Source: DAOTVC01 sp034437215 (GTDB lineage: Bacteria > Chloroflexota > Anaerolineae > B4-G1 > SLSP01). Taken from it: a stretch of 64,000 nt of DNA. The position numbers and the translations under genes are program-made. Shown here piece after piece: positions 17,089 to 24,953 of this stretch; the first letter of the stretch is position 1; each line of letters begins with the position of its first letter. Under the pieces are notes generated by a model. The model searched no databases and had not been told where the DNA came from. It saw only the letters and a list, made by a program, of their open reading frames with translations. The stretch covers positions 117,992-181,991 of the forward strand of contig DAOTVC010000175.1 of NCBI GenBank assembly GCA_034437215.1, read 5' to 3'.

Positions 17089-17418
17089 TTAGGGCTGCTT
17101 CCAACGCGTGCGCAGTTTCTCGCGCTTCTTCCGAATCTGCCGCTCGATGGCGTTCAGGGCCGCCTGCAGGGCATTGATCGCCGTATCGCCTTTCTCAACG
17201 GCAGCCAGGTTCTCCGGGCGGATGTAGGCCACGATGCGTGCCTTGTAGCGATGCGGAGTGTTGCTGCTCGTCAGCTCCTCGAGCGACACCGCAGCCCCTA
17301 TCAAGTCGTCGTGTCCTTCGGCCAACTTGAGCAGGCGGGTGCGGGTCTCGGTGCGCAGCGGTTCGTCGGGTTGGTCGGTCTCATTCAAATACTCGTAGTC
17401 GAAGTTCATCGAATCCAT
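17089..17418 (-). CDS. HPF/RaiA-like ribosome-associated protein
   Basis: A 109-residue protein resembling the ribosome hibernation factor/sigma-54 modulation fold (S30AE). The pattern YKARIVAYIRP, followed by KGDTAINALQAALNAIERQI and a Lys/Arg-rich tail, matches the second strand and helix of that fold. The N-terminus is shorter and more divergent than canonical HPF. If correct, it would bind 30S subunits in stress or stationary phase. The ATG at 17418 has GAGGAGGG upstream. It lies between YihY and the P-type ATPase. Confidence 0.65.
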   Translation of the reverse strand: MDSMNFDYEYLNETDQPDEPLRTETRTRLLKLAEGHDDLIGAAVSLEELTSSNTPHRYKARIVAYIRPENLAAVEKGDTAINALQAALNAIERQIRKKREKLRTRWKQP

Positions 17419-17476
17419 AGGCTTGTTACTCCCTCCTCTAAGTGTAGTCACGCTAAATAGCAACCGGAGTTAGTCG

Positions 17477-20191
17477 TTAGATCACTCCCATCTCTTTCAA
17501 TATCTGTCCTACAACCACGGGGATGAAGCTCATCCCCAGAATCAGGCCCCAACCGGAGAGTCCCGGGCGGACGATGCTCAGCAAATTCGCCAGGAAGGGG
17601 ACGTAGACGGCCGCCACCAGCAGCCCCACGCAGAGAGCGAGGGCCCCCCAGACGTAGGGGTTGCGCACAATGTCATTATTGAGCAGATCTGAGCCCCTGT
17701 CGCGCATGTTGAAGACGTGCCAGAGCTGGGCCAGGGCCAGCGTCAGGAAGGAGATGGTCACGGCTCGCTCCTGCGCCATTCCGAAGGTGCGGAGGGCCAG
17801 GAAGAGCGCGCTGAGGACGGAGATCGTCATAACGGCTCCGAACCCGCCCATGATAGTCCAGTGCCGGTTCGTCATAACCGGTTCTTGGGGATCGCGGGGC
17901 GGGCGCTCCATAACGTGGGGATCGCCTTCGCCCACGCCCAGGGCCAGCGCCGGGAAGACGTCGGTCACCAGGTTGAGGAAGAGGATCTGCAGGGGCAGGA
18001 TGGGCAGGGGGGCGTTGACGAGGGAGGCCAGGGCCACGGCCATGACCTCGCTGATGTTGCAGGAGAGGAGGTAGAGGACGAACTTGCGGATGTTGGAGAA
18101 GATGACCCGTCCCTGCTCGACGGCGGCGACGATGGAGGAGAAGGCGTCGTCCTGCAGGACCATGTCTGCGGCCTCGCGTGCCACCTGGGTTCCCCGCTGT
18201 CCCATCGCCACACCGATGTCGGCCTTCTGCAAGGCCGGAGCGTCGTTGACCCCGTCGCCCGTCATGGCGACGATGTTGCCCGCCTCCTGGTGTATGCTGA
18301 TGAGATCCAGCTTCTGGCGGGGGTTGACCCGGGCGAAGATCCGCGTCTCCAGCAGCCGTTCCCGCTCCTCCTCGGTGAGATCGTCCGTCTCCGGAAAGTC
18401 CTGCCCGCGGATGACGGGCGCATCGTCGTCTTCCACCAGGCCGACGGCCTGGGCGACGTTCCGTGCCGTCACGGGTTGATCGCCCGTCGCCATGATGACC
18501 TTGATGCCGGCGTTCTGGCAGGCCCGGATGGAGTCGCGCACCTCCTCACGTGGGGGGTCCAACAGACCGACGAGGCCCAGGAAGGTCAATCCCTGGTAGG
18601 GATCGCCTTCCGGATCTTCGGTCTCGCGGCGCGCCATGGCCAGAACCCGGAGGCCCTCCGCGGCCATACGCGTGTTCTCCTCCAGCCAGTGGTCGCGATC
18701 CTGCTCGTCGAGAGGCTCCGCGCCCTCGCGGGTGAGAATGCGCTCTGAGGCCCCCAGCACCGCCTCGGGACTTCCCTTCACGGCGACGTAGTAGTCGCCG
18801 TTCCGGCGGTGGAAGGTGGCCATCATCTTGACCTCCGGGTCGAAGGCCACCTCGCGGGTCTCGGGCAGCTCCTCCAGGAGCTCCTGCCGTCGCCAACCGG
18901 CCTTGATGCCCGCCAGGAGCAGGGCGACCTCCATGGGATCGCCTACGGCCTCCACACCCTCCCGGTCATCGCCGGTGTCCTCCTCGAGGTTGACGTTGGC
19001 GTTGTTGGCCAGCATCCCCACCTTCAGCGTCTGGGCCACGAGCTCGGTGTCGGTAGGGTCGATGGGCTGTCCGTCTCGCAGGAAGCGCCCCTCGGGCTCC
19101 AGCCCCTCACCCTCCACGGTGAGATTGCCGTAGGAGAGGTTGAGGCGCTTGACGGTCATCTGATTTTCGGTCAGCGTCCCCGTCTTGTCGGTGATGATGA
19201 CGTTGGTCGAGCCCAGAGTTTCCACCGCCGAGAGGCGGTTGATGAGGGCCTTGCGGCGGGCCATGCGCCACATCCCCCGCGCCAGGGCCACGGTGGCGAC
19301 GATGGGCAGCCCTTCGGGAATGCTGGCCACGGCGAGCGCGATCGCCGTCTCGATCATCAGCCGGGTCTCCTTGCCCGTGAGAATGCCGGCGATGGCGACG
19401 AGCACCGTGAGACCGAGCGTGATCCAGATGAGACGCTGGCCCAGGGTGTCGAGCCGCTTCTCGAGGGGCGTGACCTCCTCCTCGGCCTGCTGGACGAGGG
19501 CCGAGATCTCCCCCAGCTCCGTGTCCATCGCCGTGTTAACGACGACGCCCTCCCCGGAGCCCCGGGTGATGGAGGTGCCCTTGTAGACCATGCTGTGCCG
19601 ATCCGCGACCTCCAAGTCCTCCTCCACCGGCTCCATCTGCTTGCTGACGGGCACCGATTCACCGGTAAGGGCCGACTCGTTGGCCTGCAGCTTCGAGGCC
19701 TCCAGGAGGCGCAGGTCGGCGGAGACGATGTCGCCGCTCTCCAGGATGACGATGTCACCGGGAACCAGCTCCTCCGCGGAGATCTCCTCCACGAGCCCGC
19801 CGCGCCTTACCTTGGCGTCGACGGTGCTCAGCTCCTGGAGGGCCTCCATGGAACGCACGGCCTGGAGCTCTGTCACGAAGCCGATGGCGGCGTTGATGAT
19901 CACGACGATGAAGATGGCGATGCTCTCCTCCAGATCGCCGAGGACGAAGGAGACGATGCCCGCCACCACGAGCAGCCCGACAATCAGGCTCTTGAACTGC
20001 TCGACCAGGATCTCCCACGCGCTGCGGGTCTCCGCCTCGCGCAGCCGGTTGGGGCCGTACTCCTCCCGGCGTTGCTCGATCTCCTCCTTCGAGAGCCCCG
20101 CGTCACGTTCCACTTCCAGGACCGACAGCACCTCTTCCGGGGGAAGCGACCAGGGATGTTCGAGGGCGGCGTCGTGCGTTGTTTTGTTCAT
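17477..20191 (-). CDS. P2-type cation-transporting ATPase (Ca2+-like)
   Basis: A 904-residue P-type pump with full domain order: N-terminal cation ATPase domain, TM1-2, actuator with LTGES, TM3-4 with PEGLP (Glu293), the phosphorylation site DKTGTLTEN (Asp335), the nucleotide domain with KGSPEAVL, the hinge TGDGVNDAPAL, and TM5-10. PEGLP in TM4 and NLVTD in TM6 are ion ligands of the SERCA/PMR1 group, so Ca2+ (or Mn2+) export is the best guess. LVNAPLPILPLQILFLNLV is also typical. Residue count matches PMR1-type bacterial pumps. Start ATG; the gene follows the SDR gene by about 30 bases. Confidence 0.92.
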   Translation of the reverse strand: MNKTTHDAALEHPWSLPPEEVLSVLEVERDAGLSKEEIEQRREEYGPNRLREAETRSAWEILVEQFKSLIVGLLVVAGIVSFVLGDLEESIAIFIVVIINAAIGFVTELQAVRSMEALQELSTVDAKVRRGGLVEEISAEELVPGDIVILESGDIVSADLRLLEASKLQANESALTGESVPVSKQMEPVEEDLEVADRHSMVYKGTSITRGSGEGVVVNTAMDTELGEISALVQQAEEEVTPLEKRLDTLGQRLIWITLGLTVLVAIAGILTGKETRLMIETAIALAVASIPEGLPIVATVALARGMWRMARRKALINRLSAVETLGSTNVIITDKTGTLTENQMTVKRLNLSYGNLTVEGEGLEPEGRFLRDGQPIDPTDTELVAQTLKVGMLANNANVNLEEDTGDDREGVEAVGDPMEVALLLAGIKAGWRRQELLEELPETREVAFDPEVKMMATFHRRNGDYYVAVKGSPEAVLGASERILTREGAEPLDEQDRDHWLEENTRMAAEGLRVLAMARRETEDPEGDPYQGLTFLGLVGLLDPPREEVRDSIRACQNAGIKVIMATGDQPVTARNVAQAVGLVEDDDAPVIRGQDFPETDDLTEEERERLLETRIFARVNPRQKLDLISIHQEAGNIVAMTGDGVNDAPALQKADIGVAMGQRGTQVAREAADMVLQDDAFSSIVAAVEQGRVIFSNIRKFVLYLLSCNISEVMAVALASLVNAPLPILPLQILFLNLVTDVFPALALGVGEGDPHVMERPPRDPQEPVMTNRHWTIMGGFGAVMTISVLSALFLALRTFGMAQERAVTISFLTLALAQLWHVFNMRDRGSDLLNNDIVRNPYVWGALALCVGLLVAAVYVPFLANLLSIVRPGLSGWGLILGMSFIPVVVGQILKEMGVI

Positions 20192-20222
20192 TGCGATGGA
20201 TAACTCCTTTTTCTAATCGTGG

Positions 20223-21014
20223 TCAGCCCTGCAGAAGTGTCTCGCCGCCGTCAATCCACACGGGGGTGCCCGTGATGTGGCTGCTGGCGTCGGAGACGAG
20301 GAAGAGCACCAGTTGCGCTACGTCCTGCGAGGAGCCGGGCTCTCCGTCGGTGAGGGGGATGTTCCCCTCGGGAAACTCCACAGGCTCGCCGATCTCGTCC
20401 AGGTTGCGACGGATGGTGTTCTCGTCGATCTGGGTGGTGATGGCGCCCGGACAGATCACGTTGACCCGAATGCGGGCGTCGGCCAGCTCCAGCGCCAGCA
20501 TCTTGGCCATGGCGACCTGGGCCGCCTTGGAGCCGGCGTAGGCGGTGGCGCCGCTGAGGCTGAACTTGCGCGTGCCGTTCACCGAGGAGGTGATGACAAT
20601 GGCGCCCCGCCCCTGCTTTTTCAGGTGGGGGACGCTATATTTGAGGGTCAGAAAGGTTCCCAGGACGTTGACGTCCATGGTCTTCTGGAACTCTTCCGGC
20701 TTCAGGTCCTCGATAGCAGCCCACGCGCCGTTGATGCCCGCGTTGGCAAAGACGATGTCCAGCCGTCCCCAGGTCTCGATGACCTTGCTGATAGCAGCCT
20801 CCATCTCGTCGGGTTTCGAGATATCGGCGACCACCACCAGCCCCTCGCCGCCTTGCCCCTCGATCTCCGCCACCACCTTCTCCAGTTCATCACGGGTCCG
20901 GCTCAGAGCTGCCACGCGGGCCCCTTGCTCGGCCAGAAGCAGGGCCGTCGCCTTTCCAATCCCCGAGCCGGCTCCCGTCACCAGGGCGACCCTGTCATCC
21001 AGTCTCGTTTCCAT
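20223..21014 (-). CDS. short-chain dehydrogenase/reductase
   Basis: A 263-residue classical SDR. The Rossmann motif TGAGSGIGKATALLLA is near residue 14, NAGINGA near 92, and the catalytic Ser, Tyr and Lys fall in SSVNGTRKFSLSGATAYAGSK. The Arg after AALS (SRTRDE) favours NADP(H), but this is only suggestive. The C-terminus has the usual GTPVWIDGGETLLQ ending. The substrate is unknown; it may be a 3-oxoacyl-ACP reductase-like enzyme. It is the first gene of a pair with the P-type ATPase and is preceded by a 160-base inverted repeat. Confidence 0.92.
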   Translation of the reverse strand: METRLDDRVALVTGAGSGIGKATALLLAEQGARVAALSRTRDELEKVVAEIEGQGGEGLVVVADISKPDEMEAAISKVIETWGRLDIVFANAGINGAWAAIEDLKPEEFQKTMDVNVLGTFLTLKYSVPHLKKQGRGAIVITSSVNGTRKFSLSGATAYAGSKAAQVAMAKMLALELADARIRVNVICPGAITTQIDENTIRRNLDEIGEPVEFPEGNIPLTDGEPGSSQDVAQLVLFLVSDASSHITGTPVWIDGGETLLQG

Positions 21015-21076
21015 GAATCTCCCTCCTTTACAACGGTCAAGTAGTCTTCAGTCTGATAGTCGTGCGGTTATCTCTT

Positions 21077-21237
21077 GGCTCCGCTGAAAAAAGATCTTTT
21101 ACCACGGAGAGCACGGAGATTTTTGATGTTGAACTTCACAGAATGGAACTTCAGACTTAGCTTTCATAAAGATCTCTGTGATTTTCCCGGTGTTCTTTGT
21201 GTCCTCCGTGGTGAGACATAGTTCTTTCAGTGGAGCC
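21077..21237. repeat. large intergenic inverted repeat (CACGGAG type)
   Basis: The outer arms GGCTCCGCTGAAA and TTTCAGTGGAGCC pair, as do ACCACGGAG near 21101 and CTCCGTGGT near 21204. The centre has CACGGAGAT and ATCTCTGTG as a third pair. The element fills most of the 311-base gap between the SDR gene and the lipoprotein gene. I saw no second copy in the window. Confidence 0.7.
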
Positions 21238-21325
21238 ATCTCTTGCTTGGGTAGAGATCAAGCAATCCTCTTTACGAATCGTTGCCCAGTCTGAGCAGGT
21301 ATGTTCTCTCGACAGGCCGGTTCTC

Positions 21326-21829
21326 TTACCTCTCTACCTCGTAGTCCTCCCCCGCCTCCTGGGTAAGGTCGACGACGACCTCCTGGCCTCCCCAACCGTC
21401 CACAAGGTCGTGCGCTCTCACCCGCACCTCGTCGACCCCCTCGGGGATCTCGATGTTGCTCTGACTCCGGGTGAAGGGCTGTTCATCGACGTGGGGGTGG
21501 AGTAGGGTACGGGTGAAGTCGCTGCCCGCATCGGGCTTCACGACCTCGCCGCTGGGCAGGACGACGTCCCACCCATCGGCGTAGTCCTCCCACCCCGTGT
21601 CCGGATGGCGCACGGTGACGTGGAAGGTCCAGCTCCCGGCCTCCTTCTGCACGGCCCGGACGAAGGTGACGTCGGCGTTCGCCGCCCCCTCCTCCCCGGA
21701 CGCCGAAGGCGTGGGTGAAGAGGGCGACCCCGTTGCCGTGAGCGTGGGGCTCGCCTCTGCAGCGGTACAGGCTGCGAGACTCAGCAGCAGGAGTACGGCG
21801 ACGACTATGCTACTCTTCCCGCTGTCCAC
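21326..21829 (-). CDS. small lipoprotein of unknown function
   Basis: A 167-residue secreted lipoprotein. The signal peptide ends in LLLLSLAAC with Cys21 as lipid site. A Ser/Thr/Pro-rich linker (about 25-45) leads to a compact domain with FVRAVQKEAGSWTFHVTVRH, DTGWEDYADGWDV, and LLHPHVDEQPFTR, rich in Trp and His. I do not recognise the domain; it is beta-rich and could bind a ligand or metal. The start is GTG at 21829, overlapping the upstream gene by 20 bases, so the two genes are translationally coupled. Confidence 0.75.
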   Translation of the reverse strand: MDSGKSSIVVAVLLLLSLAACTAAEASPTLTATGSPSSPTPSASGEEGAANADVTFVRAVQKEAGSWTFHVTVRHPDTGWEDYADGWDVVLPSGEVVKPDAGSDFTRTLLHPHVDEQPFTRSQSNIEIPEGVDEVRVRAHDLVDGWGGQEVVVDLTQEAGEDYEVER

Positions 21830-22319
21830 GGCGCCAGCTCTCCAACACGGCGAAGAGGACCCCTCCCGCGATCAACCACGTGGCCCAGTAGTCCATCCAG
21901 CCGAGCAGGGGGCTGGGCATGCCGGCCTTCTCCTTGCGGGATTCCAGCTCCTTGGCAAAGGCTCGCGCCGCATCGGGATTATCCACCCGCCCGTGCATGA
22001 GCGGGACGGGGAAGAGCCGTAGGCCTGCCGGACGCAGCCACGCGCTGAGGTTCAGATATCCATCATCGTCCACGCTGGCGTCGACGTCCTGGACTCGGAA
22101 GGGGCTCGTGCCCCGTTCGACGAGAGCGATCGCTGTGGGCTTCAACCAGAGGTGAGGGGCGGGTCCTTCTTGCTCCTCGTCCAGGGCGGCGGTTACGGTC
22201 TTCTCGAGAGTCTCGTATGCCGCTCCCGGTCCCACTGTCATCTTCGATCCCCGCAGGGTGAAGGTGACGACCTTCTCCGGATTTTCCGCACTGCGTGCCG
22301 TGTATGTGTAAGTCTCCAT
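21810..22319 (-). CDS. hypothetical protein with C-terminal TM anchor
   Basis: A 169-residue protein I do not recognise. The first 130 residues look soluble and beta-rich, beginning METYTYTARSAENPEKVV. One TM segment (about 142-162, YWATWLIAGGVLFAVLES) is followed by a basic tail. This is a tail-anchored layout with the main domain cytosolic if the positive-inside rule holds. The ATG at 22319 has GAGGAG upstream. It overlaps the lipoprotein gene downstream, suggesting that the two products work at opposite faces of the same membrane. Confidence 0.7.
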   Translation of the reverse strand: METYTYTARSAENPEKVVTFTLRGSKMTVGPGAAYETLEKTVTAALDEEQEGPAPHLWLKPTAIALVERGTSPFRVQDVDASVDDDGYLNLSAWLRPAGLRLFPVPLMHGRVDNPDAARAFAKELESRKEKAGMPSPLLGWMDYWATWLIAGGVLFAVLESWRRGQREE

Positions 22320-22356
22320 GGTTCAACTCCTCCTATTCATCTACTTTTTCTACTTT

Positions 22357-22379
22357 GACAGGACGGACTCCGTCCTGTC
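22357..22379. other. perfect inverted repeat upstream of the tail-anchored protein gene
   Basis: GACAGGACGGA and TCCGTCCTGTC are perfect inverted copies around one base. It lies 38 bases upstream of the ATG at 22319 on the minus strand, so it could be an operator or a leader hairpin. No T-run follows on either strand. Confidence 0.5.
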
Positions 22380-22443
22380 ACGGCGCTTGTTCCAGGCGGC
22401 GCCGACCCTCACAAATTCGATTGGCGCTCACTGCAGTGGTTTG

Positions 22444-22468
22444 TGGGGAGAGACGGGCTCTCCCCACC
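22444..22468 (-). terminator. hairpin downstream of chaB-like gene
   Basis: GTGGGGAGAG and CTCTCCCCAC pair perfectly around a 5-base loop, 8 bases after the ChaB stop. There is no T-run, as with several other hairpins in this minus-strand block. Confidence 0.5.
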
Positions 22469-22476
22469 ATTGTCCG

Positions 22477-22773
22477 CTACAGAGTGTCGCTAATCCCTTC
22501 GAAGAAGCCCTCGTCCTCGTCTTCTTCATCCAGATCCTCGGGCTCTTCCCCTTTCCGGTACCAGTCGCCCTTCTTCTCGTCCTGGACGTACTCCTTCTTG
22601 ACCACGTGCCAGGCGTCCCGGTGGGCCATCCCTGCCTGCCCCAGGTCTCCTCCGATCTCGGGCTTGTAGGCGTCCCAGGCCTTCTGGTACGCTTCCAGGT
22701 AGAGCTCCTGTGCCTCCTCGGGCAGAACGTCGCGGATAGTATCGGGCAGGTCATCCAGACTCTCGTATCGCAT
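22477..22773 (-). CDS. ChaB family protein
   Basis: A 98-residue protein matching ChaB: YESLDDLPDTIRDVLP at the N-terminus, AQELYLEAYQKAWDAY, and AHRDAWHVVKKEY followed by GDWYRKGE. ChaB was named as a regulator of the ChaA cation antiporter, but a direct role is unproven; its fold is small and nucleic-acid-binding-like. The C-terminus is a very acidic tail. The ATG at 22773 has AAAGGAG upstream. No chaA is in the window, but a P2-type cation pump lies nearby. Confidence 0.88.
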   Translation of the reverse strand: MRYESLDDLPDTIRDVLPEEAQELYLEAYQKAWDAYKPEIGGDLGQAGMAHRDAWHVVKKEYVQDEKKGDWYRKGEEPEDLDEEDEDEGFFEGISDTL

Positions 22774-22856
22774 CTCTTGCTCCTTTCAATCTGCGTTTAC
22801 CATGGACCTCCATTAAAATTGCACCACTCTCTCTGCTCTCATCACCTCCGTCTGCG

Positions 22857-23678
22857 CTAAGGATTTTCCACACCGCGGCTGCGCACCTCATCCCGGATAC
22901 GCAAGAGGGCTTCCTGGGTTTCAGGGTTGAGCCGGTCGGCAAAGTTCGTGAGGCCATCCAGAAGGAACTGGGCGATGTCCGGTGAGATCTCCGCGACTCG
23001 ACGTGCATAGATGACGAGGGCCTCGCCGTCGGCTGCGTCCCCCCGGGCGACCTCCTCCTGCAGCGTCGCGAGCCGCTCCTTCAGGGTAAGCCGCTCGTTC
23101 AGAGTGAGGCCCGGGTGGTTCTCGGCGGCCTCCTGCATGCGGGTGAAGAGGGCGGGCAGCCCCATGGTGTTCAACGTGTCCATCAGGGGCTCGCGGCGGC
23201 GTTCGAAGTCGGCGGCCCCGGCTCCCGTATCCTCGGTCAACGGCTCGGTGCCGTCCTTGACGTTGGCGTAGAGGTAGGTGCCCTCCCCCTCGTACTTATC
23301 GCCCGCGGTGAGGGTGGTGTCGGGAATGACGTCGGTCTGGGTGAAGCCCTGACGGTCGATGGGCGGCTTCTGCTCCCTGCTGCGGGCCATGACCTCGTGG
23401 ATCTCCTCGACGAAGGCGTTCACCTCCTTGGCCATGCCCGGGTCCCCCTCGACGAAGGCCTCCAGAGCGCCGGTAAGCTGGGCGTTCACCGCCTCGGGCT
23501 CCTCCTCGAAGGCGTCCCAGAGGGAGCCGTAGGCGCTCTCCTCCTGGAGCCGGGGCTCCAAAAGGCGCACGATACCCTCGGCGGCCGCGACGGCTTCCGG
23601 GCCGTAGCGCTGCTGCAGCGACTCCCCCTCGTCCTGAAAGTAGAGTCGTAGAAATCTCACAACCTCTCGAACAGCCAT
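22857..23678 (-). CDS. hypothetical helical protein
   Basis: A 273-residue soluble protein rich in Glu, Ala and Leu, predicted almost wholly helical, with no TM segment. I do not recognise a domain. ERLTLKERLATLQEEVARG suggests a coiled coil near residues 195-220. The ATG at 23678 is chosen because AAGGAGG lies upstream; the frame stays open to 23756 only because a tandem DNA repeat happens to be readable there. It sits between a BON-domain gene and ChaB, in the stress-type block. Confidence 0.75.
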   Translation of the reverse strand: MAVREVVRFLRLYFQDEGESLQQRYGPEAVAAAEGIVRLLEPRLQEESAYGSLWDAFEEEPEAVNAQLTGALEAFVEGDPGMAKEVNAFVEEIHEVMARSREQKPPIDRQGFTQTDVIPDTTLTAGDKYEGEGTYLYANVKDGTEPLTEDTGAGAADFERRREPLMDTLNTMGLPALFTRMQEAAENHPGLTLNERLTLKERLATLQEEVARGDAADGEALVIYARRVAEISPDIAQFLLDGLTNFADRLNPETQEALLRIRDEVRSRGVENP

Positions 23679-23703
23679 GCGATGTGAACCTCCTTGGGTA
23701 TTG

Positions 23704-23754
23704 GTCGGGTAGTCGAATAGTCGGGTAGTCGGATAGTCGAATAGTCGGGTCGTC
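23704..23754. repeat. short tandem repeat of GTCGRATA units
   Basis: Units of GGGTAGTCGAATAGTC are repeated about three times with small changes, between the helical protein start and the BON gene stop. The count could vary between strains by slippage. Confidence 0.85.
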
Positions 23755-23806
23755 ACCTCTCTCTTGGGAATACCGGGTGAGCAGCCTCTCCCGCGTCCCG
23801 GGTATG

Positions 23807-24082
23807 CTATCGGGTGCGAATGGGCGGGAAGGGGGGACCGTCGGAGACGGGCTCGTCATCCTCCTCCTCGGTGACCGAGAGGTCGTTGATGACCTCCACG
23901 ATGCCCGGCTGGGCTTCGGCGATGGTAGCTGCGGCCGTGCGTACTTCCTCGCTCTCCACCCGTCCTTGCAGCGTGACGACGCCGCCGTCGTTGATGACGT
24001 CGATAACGGCATCCTCCGTTCGTGAGTCGTTCTTGAGAGCGACCTCGACCTCTTGTGCTAATTGGTCCTCTGCCAGCGGCAT
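23807..24082 (-). CDS. BON-domain protein with GPPFPPIR tail
   Basis: A 91-residue protein made of one BON domain (about 5-72): LAQEVEVALKNDSRTEDAVI, GGVVTLQGRVESEE, and GIVEVINDLSV. BON domains bind phospholipid or other hydrophobic surfaces and occur in OsmY-type stress proteins. There is no signal peptide, so this one is cytosolic. The C-terminal tail ends DGPPFPPIRTR, nearly the same as the tail of the second BON protein at 24676. The ATG at 24082 has AAAGGAGG upstream. Confidence 0.9.
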   Translation of the reverse strand: MPLAEDQLAQEVEVALKNDSRTEDAVIDVINDGGVVTLQGRVESEEVRTAAATIAEAQPGIVEVINDLSVTEEEDDEPVSDGPPFPPIRTR

Positions 24083-24173
24083 GATCTTTACCTCCTTTGT
24101 GTAAGTTAAAAGTTGCGAGTTGAAAGTTAAGCTGATGGAAGCTCGGCTTCCCGTCAACGCCTTCTGGATTCTG

Positions 24174-24662
24174 TCAGTCGCACGGCTCTTCCCGTCTCCG
24201 GCGCTCGAAGCGCACCTCAAGCTTTCCCAAGAAGTGGAGGGTGATGAGCACGAGCACGGTCGCACCCACCGCCAGGATGAATTGGGAGAGGGCGACGCTG
24301 ACACTGAGAGCCGTCGTGAAAAGGATGGAGGCGGCGGTGGTCAGCCCCTCGATGTAGTTGTCAGTCCGCCGGAAGAAGATCGTGCCGGCGCCCAGAAAGG
24401 AGACGCCGATGATGGTGGCCTGCACAATCCGCACCGGGTCCGCGCGCACGTATGCACCCCCGACGCCACGGATGTAGCTTTCCACGAGTACGCTGCCCAG
24501 GGAGACGAAGAGGGTCGCTGATCCCGCTACGAGCATGTGCGTGCGCAGTCCGGCGGGCTTGTTCTCGAGCTCCCGCTCCAGACCGATGATGGCGCCCAAC
24601 AGCATCGCCAGCGCCACGTTCAGAAGGGTGGCAAGCTCTCTGTTCTGCCGTAAGAAATCCAC
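24174..24662 (-). CDS. MgtC/SapB family membrane protein
   Basis: A 162-residue protein with four TM helices and the MgtC signature: LAMLLGAIIGLERELENKPAGLRTHMLV, then GVSFLGAGTIFF and NYIEGLTTAASI. MgtC proteins modulate Mg2+ homeostasis and ATP synthase in other bacteria; the role here is inferred. The start is GTG at 24662 with GAGGGAG upstream; the frame stays open to 24806 inside the next BON gene. It lacks the long soluble C-terminal domain of Salmonella MgtC, so it is the short SapB-like form. It lies between two BON genes. Confidence 0.88.
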   Translation of the reverse strand: MDFLRQNRELATLLNVALAMLLGAIIGLERELENKPAGLRTHMLVAGSATLFVSLGSVLVESYIRGVGGAYVRADPVRIVQATIIGVSFLGAGTIFFRRTDNYIEGLTTAASILFTTALSVSVALSQFILAVGATVLVLITLHFLGKLEVRFERRRREEPCD

Positions 24663-24675
24663 TCTTGCTCTCCCT

Positions 24676-24951
24676 CTATAGTGACCCGGATCTGACCGGT
24701 GGGAAGGGCGGCCCCTGTTGATCGGGCTCCTCCCCGGGCTCAACCACCAGATCGTTGACGACCTCGGTGACGCCGTGCTGCGAGGTCGCGAGCACCTCGG
24801 CGGCATCCACGATCTCCGCCGTCGGCGCCGTCCCCTTCAGGGTCACCAGCCCTCCCCGGGCGGTCACCTCGATGGCGCCGTTCTGCGTTCGGGAATCGCT
24901 GCGCAGCGCCTCCCGCACCCGTTCCGCCAATTCCGAATCCGTCCGTGCCAT
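24676..24951 (-). CDS. BON-domain protein with GPPFPPVR tail
   Basis: A 91-residue single-BON protein: LAERVREALRSDSRTQNGAI, GGLVTLKGTAPTAE, and GVTEVVNDLVV. It is paralogous to the protein at 23807, including the unusual tail QGPPFPPVRSGSL. It is cytosolic by the lack of a signal peptide. The gene is 2 bases from the BaeRF-like gene and 13 from mgtC, so BaeRF, BON, MgtC and probably the second BON form one transcript. Confidence 0.9.
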   Translation of the reverse strand: MARTDSELAERVREALRSDSRTQNGAIEVTARGGLVTLKGTAPTAEIVDAAEVLATSQHGVTEVVNDLVVEPGEEPDQQGPPFPPVRSGSL

Positions 24952-24953
24952 CT

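Noticed and set aside
23704..23754. A CRISPR-like array
   Set aside because: The units are contiguous 8-16-base tandem repeats with no unique spacers; no cas genes are present. The same holds for 44354-44460.
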